A stretch of 64,000 nucleotides of DNA, taken from the NCBI RefSeq assembly GCF_000172795.2, contig NZ_CP020947.1, positions 3,872,501 through 3,936,500 on the forward strand, given 5' to 3'. Under the pieces are notes generated by a model. That model had not been told where the DNA came from and made no database searches. It worked only from the letters and a program-made list of their open reading frames with translations. This DNA is from Rhizobium sp. CIAT894 (GTDB lineage: Bacteria; Pseudomonadota; Alphaproteobacteria; Rhizobiales; Rhizobiaceae). A program made the translations under genes and the position numbers. This document shows, one piece after another, positions 25,883-35,017 of this stretch; positions within the stretch are counted from its first letter, which is position 1; the number at the start of each line of letters is the position of its first letter.

Positions 25883-26539
25883 TCACGCTAACCATTGCAT
25901 GACGAGATAGACCCCGGCCTTCACCAGACCGTAGATCACGCCCCCGGCGATGACCAGCGACACCGCCGTCATCACGAAACCGCCGAGCGCAAAGAGCCCG
26001 TCACGGCCCATGATACCGAAGGCGAAGACAGAAATGGTGATCGCCGGCAGAATGTTGCCGAGCGGAACCGGCAGCACCAGCACGATCGACAGCGCCAGGC
26101 AGGCAAGACCGGCCAGATATTCCGCCGGCGGCTCGGCGAAGATCGCAAGTCTTGGCTTCAGCATGCGCTCCGCCCAGGCGAGCCAGCGATGGATGCGCCC
26201 GACGATCGTCTCGAAATCCTCCCGCCGCATCGACCGGTCGGCGATCGCCCTCGGCAGCCAGGGTTTCAAACCGAACGTCAATTGGACCGCCAGGAACACC
26301 AGCGGGGCGCCGAGCACGGCCGAGGTGCCCGGCGGCGTGGGGAAAGCGTTCGGCAGCGCGAAGATCAGCATCAACGCGCTGATCGCCCTGTCGCCCATCG
26401 TTTGGAACAGATCGCCGATTGAAATCCGCTCCCGGCTCCGATCGGCAGCCATCTGCCGCAGGATGGATGAAAGGCGACGGCCTTTGGGACGTGGTCTTCG
26501 GCTTCTGCGTGTGTCGGTATCGGCGTTTTCGATTGTCAT
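25883..26539 (-). CDS. exoD: ExoD family exopolysaccharide-synthesis protein
   Basis: 218 residues from ATG 26539. After a basic N-terminus (RRPRPKGRRLSSIL) comes the ExoD domain: GDLFQTMGDRAISALMLIFALPNAFPTPPG, partly quoted as GDRAISALMLIFALPNAF, then several membrane helices and a long loop FETIVGRIHRWLAWAERMLKPRL, quoted as IHRWLAWAERMLKPRL. In S. meliloti ExoD affects exopolysaccharide production, nodule invasion and alkali tolerance; its molecular function is unknown. It is divergent from the ROK kinase gene, with a 209-base intergenic region. Confidence 0.9.
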   Translation of the reverse strand: MTIENADTDTRRSRRPRPKGRRLSSILRQMAADRSRERISIGDLFQTMGDRAISALMLIFALPNAFPTPPGTSAVLGAPLVFLAVQLTFGLKPWLPRAIADRSMRREDFETIVGRIHRWLAWAERMLKPRLAIFAEPPAEYLAGLACLALSIVLVLPVPLGNILPAITISVFAFGIMGRDGLFALGGFVMTAVSLVIAGGVIYGLVKAGVYLVMQWLA

Positions 26540-26748
26540 GGATCCGAGAAATGATGGAAGTGTAGGGCCAAATTCTGGCGACGCAATATGCCAATTGAAT
26601 GACTTGCGGGGTGAGAAATTTCGGCCCCGACGGGCAGAGGGGCGATACACGACACAACCCTGAACCCGACGCCAAATGAAAAGCTTGTAATTCCGACCCA
26701 ACAGTGCGAGCAGACGCTCTGCAAGACCTGAGAAACGGCAGAGTGGCA

Positions 26749-27666
26749 ATGATCATTTCATTCGACATCGGCGGCTCCGCCATCAAGGGCGGTATCGCCC
26801 GCTCCGAGACGAATATCGCTCCGCTCGGCCGCCGCCCCACACCTCGGGATGATTTCGCCGCTTTCGTCGAGACCCTGCGCGCCATCATCGCCGAGACCGG
26901 CGAAGAGCCGAGTCGCATCGCGCTGTCCATCGCCGGTGTCGTCGATCCCGATACGCAGCGCCTGATCTGCGCCAATATTCCCTGCATCCACGACCGCACA
27001 CTCGCGGCCGATCTCGAAGCTGAGCTCGGCTTGCCCGTGCTGATCGCCAACGACGCCGACTGTTTCGCCATGGCCGAAGCTGGTCTCGGCGCCGGCCGCG
27101 GCCACCGCATCGTCTTCGGTGCCATCCTCGGCACCGGCGTCGGCGGCGGCCTGGTTGCCGACGGACGCCTCGTCAACGAGGCCGGCGGCTTTGCCGGCGA
27201 ATGGGGTCATGGCCCGATCATCGCATCCGCAGCCGGCAATCCGCCTGTGGCCATCCCTGCCTATGCCTGCGGCTGCGGCCAGAAGGGCTGCGTCGACACG
27301 ATCGGCGGCGCCCGCGGCCTGGAGCGGCTGCACCGGACGCTGCACGATCTCGACCTTTCCAGCGAGGAGATCATCGGCCAGTGGCGGCATGGAGAGGAGA
27401 AGGCGACGCGCACCATCGACGTCTATGTCGATCTCGTCGCCTCGCCCTTGGCGCTGACGATCAACATCACAGGCGCGACCATCGTGCCGGTCGGCGGCGG
27501 GCTTTCCAATGTCGAACCGCTGCTTGCCGAACTCGACCAAGCGGTGCGCGCCCGCATCCTGCGCAAGTTCGACCGCCCGCTGGTGGTGCCCAGCCAATGC
27601 CGCATCGAACCCGGCCTGATCGGCGCAGCCCTGCTGGGGTTGAACGCCGAAGCGACCGCGTCCTAA
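26749..27666 (+). CDS. ROK-family sugar kinase, probable N-acetylglucosamine kinase
   Basis: 305 residues starting MIISFDIGGSAIKGGIA, an intact phosphate-1 ATP-binding loop. The ROK signature includes ANDADCFAMAEAGLGAGRG (quoted as NDADCFAMAEA), the catalytic Asp in NDAD, GTGVGGGLV, EWGHGPI and the zinc ligands CGCGQKGCVD. The convergent gene encodes a GH20 beta-N-acetylhexosaminidase, so GlcNAc is the most likely substrate. Initiation at ATG 26749 is preferred because the glycine-rich loop begins straight after it. The stop overlaps the hexosaminidase stop by 4 bases. Confidence 0.85.
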   Translation: MIISFDIGGSAIKGGIARSETNIAPLGRRPTPRDDFAAFVETLRAIIAETGEEPSRIALSIAGVVDPDTQRLICANIPCIHDRTLAADLEAELGLPVLIANDADCFAMAEAGLGAGRGHRIVFGAILGTGVGGGLVADGRLVNEAGGFAGEWGHGPIIASAAGNPPVAIPAYACGCGQKGCVDTIGGARGLERLHRTLHDLDLSSEEIIGQWRHGEEKATRTIDVYVDLVASPLALTINITGATIVPVGGGLSNVEPLLAELDQAVRARILRKFDRPLVVPSQCRIEPGLIGAALLGLNAEATAS

Positions 27667-29567
27667 AGCATCGGCCACATCCGCACGATCGCTGCGAACC
27701 GATCCCAGTCCTTGCGCGCCAAAGGCGTCCACGCCGCTTCGGCGATGGCCGGAAGGCGCGGGAAGACTAACCGGTTGAATTGAGTGCGCGAGGCGATGTT
27801 GCCGCTCCAGATACAGGCCTGGATGCCACGCATCTTCCCCTTCAGCGCCTCCGGCAACTCGGCCTCGTAAGCATAGGCGCGCTCGGGCGGCGTAAAACCC
27901 GCCCAGCTTGCGCCGGGCTCGGCCCAGGCTTCCGCCTGCGCCATGTCGAGATAATAGGCCTGCCCCGGCGTCATCACCACGTCGTAGCCTTCCTGCGCCA
28001 GCTCGCTGCCGAGTTCGGGCCTTTCCCAGGCCATCAGCAGCGTGTCGACGCGGTCGACGCCGCCGCCATGCGAAACCTGGTTCCAGCCGGCGAGCTTCCT
28101 GCCGCGTTCCGACAGCATGGTCTTGATGCGCTTCAGGAAATAAGATTGCAGCTCGTCGGTGCCGGCAAGTTTTTCCCGCTTCATCAGCGCCTTGCAGGCC
28201 GGCGAGGAAAGCCAGGCTCCATGCGCCACCTCGTCGCCGCCGATATGGACATAAGCGCCGGGAAACAGCGCCACCATTTCGTCGAACACCTTGCCGAGGA
28301 ATTCATAGGTAAATTCGACCGCCGGATTGAGCGCGTTGTTGGCATAGCCCTGCGGCGAGCGATAACTGCCCGGCGGCTCCTGCCGGTCGATGAGATCGGG
28401 CAGCGCTGACAGCGCCGCGGCGCTATGACCGGGAAGATCGATTTCCGGCACCACCTCGACACCAAGCGAGCCAGCATGCGCAACAATGCGCCTGACGTCA
28501 CCCTGCGTGTAGTGGCCGGCGGGCGCTTCCGGCCCATCGCCGAGTTCCGGCATAAGCACTCCGTCCGGGCCGTGCTGTGCACCGGTTTCCGTCAGTTGGG
28601 GATAGGCCTTGATCTCCAGCCGCCAGGCTTCATCGTCGGTCAGGTGCCAGTGAAAGATATTGAGCTTGTTCCAGGCGAGGATATCGATCAGCCGCATGAC
28701 GTCCGCCGCCGGATAGAAGCGCCCCGACACATCGAGATGGCAGCCGCGCCACTCATGGCGCGGCTGGTCGGCGATCGTGCCGAAATTGGGAAATTGGAAG
28801 CGCTCGCGATCGGCGCGGGCGCCGTGCAGCAATTGCGCCAGGCTGATCAGCCCGTATTGCCGCCCGGCTGCATCCGCACTCGAAAGCACGACCTCATGGG
28901 CAGAGAAACGCAGTTCGTAAGCGAAAGCGGCGATCGACGATTCGGTGACGAAACGAATGGCCCGCCCGCCTTTGACGACAGACAGCGAGAATGGCACGCC
29001 ATCGGCCGGATAGAGCCGCTGGTAAAGCGCAAGAACCAGAGAGAGCGCCTTGATCGCATCGGGCCGGGTTCTTTCAACGGGATAGAGGACGATCGGCAAA
29101 TTTCCTGCTTTCAGACCGAGCGACAGCGGCCAGGGCAGCAGCGCATAGGGCTCCTCGATCCGCCCTGGCGGCAGAAGCGGCGGCGCCACACCGCCATCCC
29201 GGCCTTCGAGCATGAGATCGCCGAAACCTATCGCGACGCGACGGCCATCACCGAGCCTCAGATGGGCCGACCGGATGCCGTCGGTCCGATGTTTGGGTTC
29301 GTCGGCCAGCCCCTCGACGGTGAACCGCCAGTGCCCGCCGGGGGCAATGCTCAGCCTCTCGGGCGGCTGGAATTCGTGGAAATTCGCAACCTGCCGCGTC
29401 AGGCTGGCGCCGTGGCAAACATATTTGTCGGCAACCCGCGTCGACGACGTATAGGCGAGCGAAAACCCGGAAAGCGGCTCGGGTGAAAGATTGAAGAGCG
29501 TCAGGATCAACCGTCCCGGACTGCCCTCGACCGGGCTCCAGCTTGCTTCCAGATGGTAGTCGGCCAT
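27663..29567 (-). CDS. Beta-N-acetylhexosaminidase, glycoside hydrolase family 20
   Basis: 634 residues from ATG 29567 (GGAGG 8 bases upstream); the longer open frame upstream is not coding-like. An N-terminal beta-sandwich (about 1-160) and a GH20b-like domain precede the TIM barrel, which opens at about 275 with WRGCHLDVSGRFYPAADVMR. The catalytic Asp-Glu pair lies near residues 444-445 in HIGGDEVAHG. Late motifs AWEGP-like MAWERPELGSELAQ and IQACIWSGNIAS are present. It releases terminal GlcNAc or GalNAc from chito-oligosaccharides. No signal peptide is visible, so it is probably cytoplasmic, acting on imported oligomers. It pairs functionally with the convergent ROK kinase. Confidence 0.9.
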   Translation of the reverse strand: MADYHLEASWSPVEGSPGRLILTLFNLSPEPLSGFSLAYTSSTRVADKYVCHGASLTRQVANFHEFQPPERLSIAPGGHWRFTVEGLADEPKHRTDGIRSAHLRLGDGRRVAIGFGDLMLEGRDGGVAPPLLPPGRIEEPYALLPWPLSLGLKAGNLPIVLYPVERTRPDAIKALSLVLALYQRLYPADGVPFSLSVVKGGRAIRFVTESSIAAFAYELRFSAHEVVLSSADAAGRQYGLISLAQLLHGARADRERFQFPNFGTIADQPRHEWRGCHLDVSGRFYPAADVMRLIDILAWNKLNIFHWHLTDDEAWRLEIKAYPQLTETGAQHGPDGVLMPELGDGPEAPAGHYTQGDVRRIVAHAGSLGVEVVPEIDLPGHSAAALSALPDLIDRQEPPGSYRSPQGYANNALNPAVEFTYEFLGKVFDEMVALFPGAYVHIGGDEVAHGAWLSSPACKALMKREKLAGTDELQSYFLKRIKTMLSERGRKLAGWNQVSHGGGVDRVDTLLMAWERPELGSELAQEGYDVVMTPGQAYYLDMAQAEAWAEPGASWAGFTPPERAYAYEAELPEALKGKMRGIQACIWSGNIASRTQFNRLVFPRLPAIAEAAWTPLARKDWDRFAAIVRMWPML

Positions 29568-29739
29568 GGTCGTGCCTCCACCGCAAACTGACTGGCGGCA
29601 ATGCATCGCCGAGATCGCGGCTGGTCTCCCGGCAAGCTTTTGCAAGCTTAACTTTTTTAAGTCGGCAATGGAATCGGCCGTTCGAATTCTAAGCGGAGCG
29701 GGGCAGCGCGGCTTCCTGGAATGACGATGGAATAACGAG

Positions 29740-29773
29740 TTGGGGCAGTTCGCGTTTTCGCGAACCGCCCCAA
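29740..29773. other. 15-bp near-perfect hairpin in the GH20-RND intergenic region
   Basis: Arms 29740-29754 and 29759-29773 pair with one mismatch around a TTTT loop. No T-run follows on either side. It may cooperate with the terminator at 29805-29836; a smaller GCACGC/GCGTGC stem follows at 29776-29795. Confidence 0.5.
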
Positions 29774-29804
29774 ATGCACGCTTTGACGGGCGTGCGCCTC
29801 GCGA

Positions 29805-29836
29805 AGGAAAACGGCGCGGCTTTCGCCGCGCCGCCT
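29805..29836 (-). terminator. Intrinsic terminator of the tetR-adaptor-RND operon
   Basis: On the minus strand, immediately after the pump gene stop, GGCGCGGC-GAAA-GCCGCGCC (29832-29813) forms an 8-bp all-GC stem with a GNRA tetraloop, followed by GTTTTCCTT. Confidence 0.7.
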
Positions 29837-32800
29837 TCACTCGGCTGCCAACGCCGGCGGATGTCTGTCATCCGCCTCTTCCTGGATGGCGTCGGCATCC
29901 CGGCCTGGCTCGTCCTTCGCCTTCGGCTCGCGGCCGAAGAAAAGGGCGTAACCGGCGGGCAGAACCAGAATGGTAAGCACTGTCGCAACCAGGATGCCGC
30001 CCATCATCGCGTAGGCGAGCGGACCCCAGAAGACGCCGCGCGAGATCGGGATCAGCGCCAGCACAGCCGTCAGCGCCGTCAGCATGATCGGCCGGAAACG
30101 CCGCACGGCAGCACCGACGATCGCCTCCTGCCGGTGCATGCCGGCCTTGATATCCTGGTCGATCTGATCGACCAGGATGATCGAATTGCGCATGATGATG
30201 CCGAGCAGCGCGATGACGCCGAGGATCGCCACGAAGCCGAAGGGCGCGCCGCTGATCAGCAAGGCGGCAGCCGCACCGATGATGCCGAGCGGCCCGGTGG
30301 CGAGCACCAGCATCGCCTTGCCGAAATGCTGCAGCTGCACCATCAGCAGCACGATGATGACGGCGAGCATGATCGGCGCCTTGGCGGCGATCGACATCTG
30401 GCTTTCCGCCGCATCCTCGGCGCCGCCCTGTATCTCGACATTATAGCCGGCCGGCAGGCTGTCGCGCAGGTCCTTCATGTCGGCATACATCTTCATGACG
30501 ACGTCGTTCGGCTGCACACCATCCGGCAGCGTCGCGCGCACCGTGATCGTCGGCAGGCGATCGCGCCGCCATTCGATGCCCTGCTCCATCACAGGCACGA
30601 CCTTGGCAAGCTGCGAGACCGGCACGAAACCGCCGAAATCCGTCGGCACATAGACCGAATTGACCGCCGACAGCAGCGAGCGGCTGGCATCCGGCTCGCG
30701 GGCGACGATCGAGACCGTCTCCTCGCCGTCGCGGAAATCGTCGAGCGGCGCACCGGACATGGCGGTCTGCAGCATCTGGCGCACGCGCTGCGAGGTGACG
30801 CCGAGCGCCCGGGCACGGTCTTGGTCGATCACCAGCTTCATCGCCGGCACCGGTTCCAGCCAGTCGTCGTGAATGGCGCCGAGCATCGGATTGGCCTCGA
30901 AGCGCGCCTTTACCTGGTCGGCGATCGCTCGCACTTCCTGACGATCAGGCCCCATGATACGCATCTGCACCGGCCAGCCTGTGGGCGGGCCGAGGAAGAG
31001 CCGGTCGACCTTGCCGCGGATCGATGGGAAATCTTCCGCAAGGATGGTGCGCAGCTTGACGATCAGCCGCTCGCGCGACGGCTCGTCCTTGGCCATGACG
31101 AGAAGCTGGGCGAAGTTCGGGTTACGCAGCTGCTGGTCGAGCGGCAGGAAGAAGCGCGGCGCGCCTTCGCCGATATAGGTGGCGATGAACCGCTTGTCGG
31201 GATCATCCATCATCTTCGCTTCAAGCGCCTTTGCCTGCACCTCGACCTCCTTGATGCTGGTACCCTCGGGCAGCCAGAGATCGACGAGGATTTCCGGCCG
31301 CGACGATTGCGGGAAGAAATTCTGCGGAATGAACTGGAAAGCCCAGAGGCTGGTGACGAAGGTGCCGAGCGTCAAGAGCAGCACGATCACCCGATGGCGA
31401 ACCGCCCAGCCGACCGTGCCGCGCAGCCGCCGATAGAAGCCGGTGTCGAAGGCGTCGTGATGCTCGCCGGCGTGATGGCGCTGCTTGAGGATCATGTAGC
31501 CGAGCCAGGGCGTGAAATAGACCGCGACGAACCACGAGGTCACCAGTGCGATGCCGACGACGTAGAACAGCGAACGGACATATTCGCCGGCCGTTGATGC
31601 GGCAAAACCGACCGGAATGAAGCCGGCCGTGGTGATCAGCGTGCCGGTCAGCATCGGGAAGGCGGTCGAGGAATAGGCAAAGCTCGCTGCCTCGATCTTG
31701 ACCAGCCCCTCTTCCAGCTTCCGCTCCATCATCTCGACGACGATCATCGCATCGTCGACGAGCAGGCCGAGCGCGATGATCAGCGCGCCGAGCGAGATGC
31801 GCTGCAGGTCGATGCCGAGTTCGTACATCAGCGCAAAGGTGGCGGCGAGCACCAGCGGAATGGCGATGGCGATGACGAGGCCCGAGCGCCAGCCGATCGA
31901 CAGGAACGAGACGACGAGCACGATGACAAGAGCTTCGCCGAGCGCATGCATGAATTCGCTGACCGCATCCGTCACCACGTCGGGCTGGTTGGCGATCTGA
32001 TCGACGGCGACGCCGTAAGGCAAAGCCTCCTCGAAGCGCTGATAGGTCGCCTCCACACCCTTGCCGACATCGGTGACGTTGAAGCCCTTGGCCATGACGA
32101 CGCCGACTTGCACGCTGTCATGACCATTGAAACGGTACTTGCGCTGATAGGGATCTTCGAGCCCGGAACTGACGGTGGCGATATCGCCGAGGCGCGTCAC
32201 CTGGCCGCCGGCGCGAAGGCTGAGCTCGCGGATATCGGCCGCCTTCTTGACGTCGCCTTCGACGGAAATACGCACCGAGCGCAGGCCGGTATCGACGGAA
32301 CCTGCCGGATCAATATTGTTCTGCCCCTTGATGGCGTTCTGCAGGTCCGGGATGGTCAGGCCGCGCTCGGCGAGCGCCTTGGACGAAACGTCGATATAGA
32401 TCTTCTCGGGCTGGTCGCCGATGATGACGGCCTTCTCGACGCCCGGCGTCGTCAGCAGCATGTCGCGCGCCTGAATGGCGAATTTCTTCAGTTCCGGATA
32501 GGAATAACCGTCGCCGCTGATCGAATGCAGCGTGATGAAAGTATCGCCGAACTCGTCGTTGAAATAGGGGCCGAGCAGGCCCTGCGGCAACTCGCTCGCG
32601 ATGTCGCCGACCTTCTTGCGCACCTGGTAAAAGGCATCCGCAACCTCCTGCGAATTGGTGTCGCCCTTGACCTGCAGGGTGATGATCGCACTGCCGGCCC
32701 GGGTATAGGACTTGACCCAATCGATATGCGGCGTTTCCTGCAGCTTGCGCTCGATCTTGTTGACGACCTGGTCTTCCATTTCCTGGATGGAGGCGCCCGG

Positions 32801-32980
32801 CCAGATCGCCTGAACGACCATGACGCGGAAGGTGAATTCCGGGTCCTCGCGCTGGCCCATGCGCATCAGGCCGAGCACGCCGGTGATGATAATCAGCCCG
32901 AAGAGGAAGCGGGCGATGCTCGGATGTCCGATCGCCCAGCGCGACAGATTGAAGGGCCGCTTTTCAGAGGTGGCGTCCAT
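29837..32980 (-). CDS. RND-family efflux pump inner-membrane transporter
   Basis: 1047 residues, the full AcrB/MexB-family length. There are twelve transmembrane helices with two large periplasmic loops. Helix 1 is preceded by FNLSRWAIGHPSIARFLFG, and the conserved proton-relay acidic residues appear in GLLVDDAMIVVEMMERKLEE (helix 4). The second half repeats the motif as GIIMRNSIILVDQI. Sequence style (porter start REDPEFTFRVMVVQAIWPGAS) places it in the MdtB/CzcA-distant, AcrB-like HAE group of alphaproteobacteria. It is downstream of the membrane-fusion protein and TetR genes, ends at a terminator, and has no outer-membrane TolC gene beside it. Confidence 0.93.
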   Translation of the reverse strand: MDATSEKRPFNLSRWAIGHPSIARFLFGLIIITGVLGLMRMGQREDPEFTFRVMVVQAIWPGASIQEMEDQVVNKIERKLQETPHIDWVKSYTRAGSAIITLQVKGDTNSQEVADAFYQVRKKVGDIASELPQGLLGPYFNDEFGDTFITLHSISGDGYSYPELKKFAIQARDMLLTTPGVEKAVIIGDQPEKIYIDVSSKALAERGLTIPDLQNAIKGQNNIDPAGSVDTGLRSVRISVEGDVKKAADIRELSLRAGGQVTRLGDIATVSSGLEDPYQRKYRFNGHDSVQVGVVMAKGFNVTDVGKGVEATYQRFEEALPYGVAVDQIANQPDVVTDAVSEFMHALGEALVIVLVVSFLSIGWRSGLVIAIAIPLVLAATFALMYELGIDLQRISLGALIIALGLLVDDAMIVVEMMERKLEEGLVKIEAASFAYSSTAFPMLTGTLITTAGFIPVGFAASTAGEYVRSLFYVVGIALVTSWFVAVYFTPWLGYMILKQRHHAGEHHDAFDTGFYRRLRGTVGWAVRHRVIVLLLTLGTFVTSLWAFQFIPQNFFPQSSRPEILVDLWLPEGTSIKEVEVQAKALEAKMMDDPDKRFIATYIGEGAPRFFLPLDQQLRNPNFAQLLVMAKDEPSRERLIVKLRTILAEDFPSIRGKVDRLFLGPPTGWPVQMRIMGPDRQEVRAIADQVKARFEANPMLGAIHDDWLEPVPAMKLVIDQDRARALGVTSQRVRQMLQTAMSGAPLDDFRDGEETVSIVAREPDASRSLLSAVNSVYVPTDFGGFVPVSQLAKVVPVMEQGIEWRRDRLPTITVRATLPDGVQPNDVVMKMYADMKDLRDSLPAGYNVEIQGGAEDAAESQMSIAAKAPIMLAVIIVLLMVQLQHFGKAMLVLATGPLGIIGAAAALLISGAPFGFVAILGVIALLGIIMRNSIILVDQIDQDIKAGMHRQEAIVGAAVRRFRPIMLTALTAVLALIPISRGVFWGPLAYAMMGGILVATVLTILVLPAGYALFFGREPKAKDEPGRDADAIQEEADDRHPPALAAE

Positions 32981-33005
32981 GGTCCTGTTTCCCTTTGTGA
33001 CGCGA

Positions 33006-34145
33006 TCAGCGGACCGTCTGGTCAGTATCGGCCAGAGCCGACTGCTGCTCCGGCACCTTCACCTTCAGGTTTTCGCTCATGAACTGCGTGCCGGCCGAAA
33101 CGACGAGATCGCCGGTGTCGAGGCCCTCGGTCACATGCACGCCGTCGCCGGTGAAATCGGCGACCTTGATGTCGCGGCCATGCACGGTCGCCGTCGCGCG
33201 ATCGACGGTCCAGACCATCTGCTTTCCGTCCTTCTCAGCAAGCGCGCTGAGCGGGATCGAGACATAGCTGTTGCCATTGCTGACGTCGGCCTCGATGGTC
33301 GCCGTCATGCCGAGCAATACCTGAGGATCGTTCGGCAGGCTCACCCGGACCGCAAAGGTGCGCGACTGCTGGTCGGCACTGCCGGAAACCTCACGCACCT
33401 TGCCGTCGAGCACCAGCCGGTCGTCGGCCCAGAAGCTTGCCTTGACTGTCTTGCCGGGCTTGAATTCGGCAATGTCGTTTTCCGGAACGGCAATCTGCAC
33501 TTCCTTCTCACCGTCGACGGCAACGGTGACGACGGGAGTGCCCGAGGCAACGACCTGGCCGACATCGGCATTGATCGTGGTGACAATCCCTTTGTAGTCG
33601 GCCTTCAGCTCCGCATAACTCACCTGGTTCTTCGCCTGGTCGAGCGCCGAGGCGGCGGCATCGCGGCTTGAAACGGCCTGATCGTAACTGAGCGACGCCT
33701 GCTCGAGCTGGGATTTCGGCGAAACATTCTTGTCGAAGAGCTGCTGATTGCGCTTGTTGACGAGATCGGCGGTTTCGACGCCTTTTTCGGCGGCTGCGAG
33801 ATTGGCTTCCGCGGTCTTGACCGCGAGCTGGTAATCGGTGGAGTCCATCCGGGCGAGCACGTCACCCGGCTTCACCTTGTCGCCGATATCGACGAGGCGT
33901 TCGGTGATCTTGCCGGCAACGCGAAAGCCGAGGTTCATCTCGGTGCGTGCCTTGACCGAGCCTGAATAGTCCAACTTGCGCGTGTCGCCGGCCTTGGCGA
34001 TTTCGACGACCTTTACCGGCCGGATGACTTGCTTGACCTCGGCCTTTTCCTCCGAGCAGGCGGAAACACCCATGCCGATGGCGCCGACGAGCAGGAGGCT
34101 GGCGGCGGACGGCATGCGGTGGCTGAGGGTCTTGAGCGAAAACAT
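33006..34145 (-). CDS. RND efflux periplasmic adaptor (membrane-fusion lipoprotein)
   Basis: 379 residues from ATG 34145 (AGGAG 9 bases upstream). The signal peptide ends in lipobox GVSAC, so the protein is lipid-anchored. Order: barrel-hybrid half with VRPVKVVEIAK-like start (IRPVKVVEIAKAGDTRKL), a coiled-coil hairpin about 105-165 (ANLAAAEKGVETADLVNKR), lipoyl half-motif GDKVKPGDVLARMD, then beta-barrel and membrane-proximal domains. It bridges the inner-membrane pump to an outer-membrane factor. It is 25 bases upstream of the pump gene and follows tetR by 50 bases. Confidence 0.92.
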   Translation of the reverse strand: MFSLKTLSHRMPSAASLLLVGAIGMGVSACSEEKAEVKQVIRPVKVVEIAKAGDTRKLDYSGSVKARTEMNLGFRVAGKITERLVDIGDKVKPGDVLARMDSTDYQLAVKTAEANLAAAEKGVETADLVNKRNQQLFDKNVSPKSQLEQASLSYDQAVSSRDAAASALDQAKNQVSYAELKADYKGIVTTINADVGQVVASGTPVVTVAVDGEKEVQIAVPENDIAEFKPGKTVKASFWADDRLVLDGKVREVSGSADQQSRTFAVRVSLPNDPQVLLGMTATIEADVSNGNSYVSIPLSALAEKDGKQMVWTVDRATATVHGRDIKVADFTGDGVHVTEGLDTGDLVVSAGTQFMSENLKVKVPEQQSALADTDQTVR

Positions 34146-34195
34146 CGTCCGCACTCCTGGATCGTTTCGGGGTTTTCGACGGCGGCTGCCGCCTG

Positions 34196-34804
34196 TTATT
34201 TCTTCAGCGCCCTGATCACGTAATCGATCAGTTCGTCGACGCTCGCGCGGTTGGTTTTGGCAAGACATTGCGCCACCATCTGCGGGTGGCAGAGATTGAT
34301 CGTCGCCGCGCCGAAGCAGCGCGAGGCCACGACCGGATCCTGCTCGGCGAACTCGCCGGCTGCAATGCCTTCGGCAATGATTTCGGCAATGAGATCGTGA
34401 ATGCGGTCGATATGTTTTTCGATGACGTGCCAGTCGCGCTCGATCGCGACGACGATCATCTCGTGCACCTTCATCTCGTCGAGCATCAGATCCAGCGTCA
34501 ATTGATGCTGGGCTTCGACATAGCGGCGCAGCCGCTCACTGGCGGCGATCGGCTGGTGGCGGATGTCGTAGGCGATCTGATAGGAGGTGGCGAGCATGCG
34601 CCCACAGAGCGCCTGGTGGATTTCCACCTTGGAGGCGAAGAAACGATAGATATTGGCCGGCGACATGCCGAGATCCCGGGCAATGTCGGCCACGGTCGTC
34701 TTGCTGTAGCCATAGTGGCGAAACAGCCGCTCGGCGGCATCGAGAATGCGGGTGACATTCTCCTGCCGGGTGACGTCCAGTGTATTTTCCGCGATGTCGT
34801 CCAT
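34196..34804 (-). CDS. TetR-family repressor of the RND operon
   Basis: 202 residues. The N-terminal TetR helix-turn-helix reads ILDAAERLFRHYGYSKTTVADIARDL (quoted as TTVADIARDLGMSPANIYRFF), and the C-terminal ligand domain is all-helical. It is the first gene of the tetR-adaptor-pump transcription unit. A perfect 14-bp inverted repeat 17 bases upstream of its ATG overlaps the promoter, so it should repress its own operon until a pump substrate binds. Many pump regulators are divergent; here the repressor is co-directional. Confidence 0.92.
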   Translation of the reverse strand: MDDIAENTLDVTRQENVTRILDAAERLFRHYGYSKTTVADIARDLGMSPANIYRFFASKVEIHQALCGRMLATSYQIAYDIRHQPIAASERLRRYVEAQHQLTLDLMLDEMKVHEMIVVAIERDWHVIEKHIDRIHDLIAEIIAEGIAAGEFAEQDPVVASRCFGAATINLCHPQMVAQCLAKTNRASVDELIDYVIRALKK

Positions 34805-34820
34805 AGTTTCGATGCCCGAA

Positions 34821-34878
34821 TTACGACTGACGAATTTTGAATTTCGTCAGTCGTAAAATATCAGGTGTCATTTGTCAA
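34821..34878 (-). promoter_or_regulatory. TetR operator and promoter of the efflux operon
   Basis: TTACGACTGACGAA (34821-34834) and its exact complement TTCGTCAGTCGTAA (34843-34856) are separated by 8 bases. On the minus strand TTGACA (34878-34873), a 17-base spacer and TACGAC (34855-34850) place the -10 box inside the distal operator arm. Confidence 0.75.
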
Positions 34879-34960
34879 CACTCGAACGGACAACGGGCGC
34901 CGTCAACCGATCGCACCGATAGACAACCAGGATTTATATGAAGATGATGAACACCCGGTA

Positions 34961-34995
34961 AAATTGAAAGTGCCGCGTCTCGGAAGACGCGGCAC
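34961..34995 (-). terminator. Intrinsic terminator of the OsmC gene
   Basis: A perfect 11-bp stem (34985-34995 with 34970-34980, loop of 4) is followed on the minus strand by TTTCAATTTT. It lies 22 bases past the osmC-like stop. Confidence 0.8.
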
Positions 34996-35017
34996 ATTGT
35001 CGGCGGAAGCGCGGGAA

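Noticed and set aside
29774..31597. A 607-residue plus-strand frame opposite the RND pump
   Set aside because: His/Arg/Asp-rich mirror sequence of the pump gene, with no recognisable domain.
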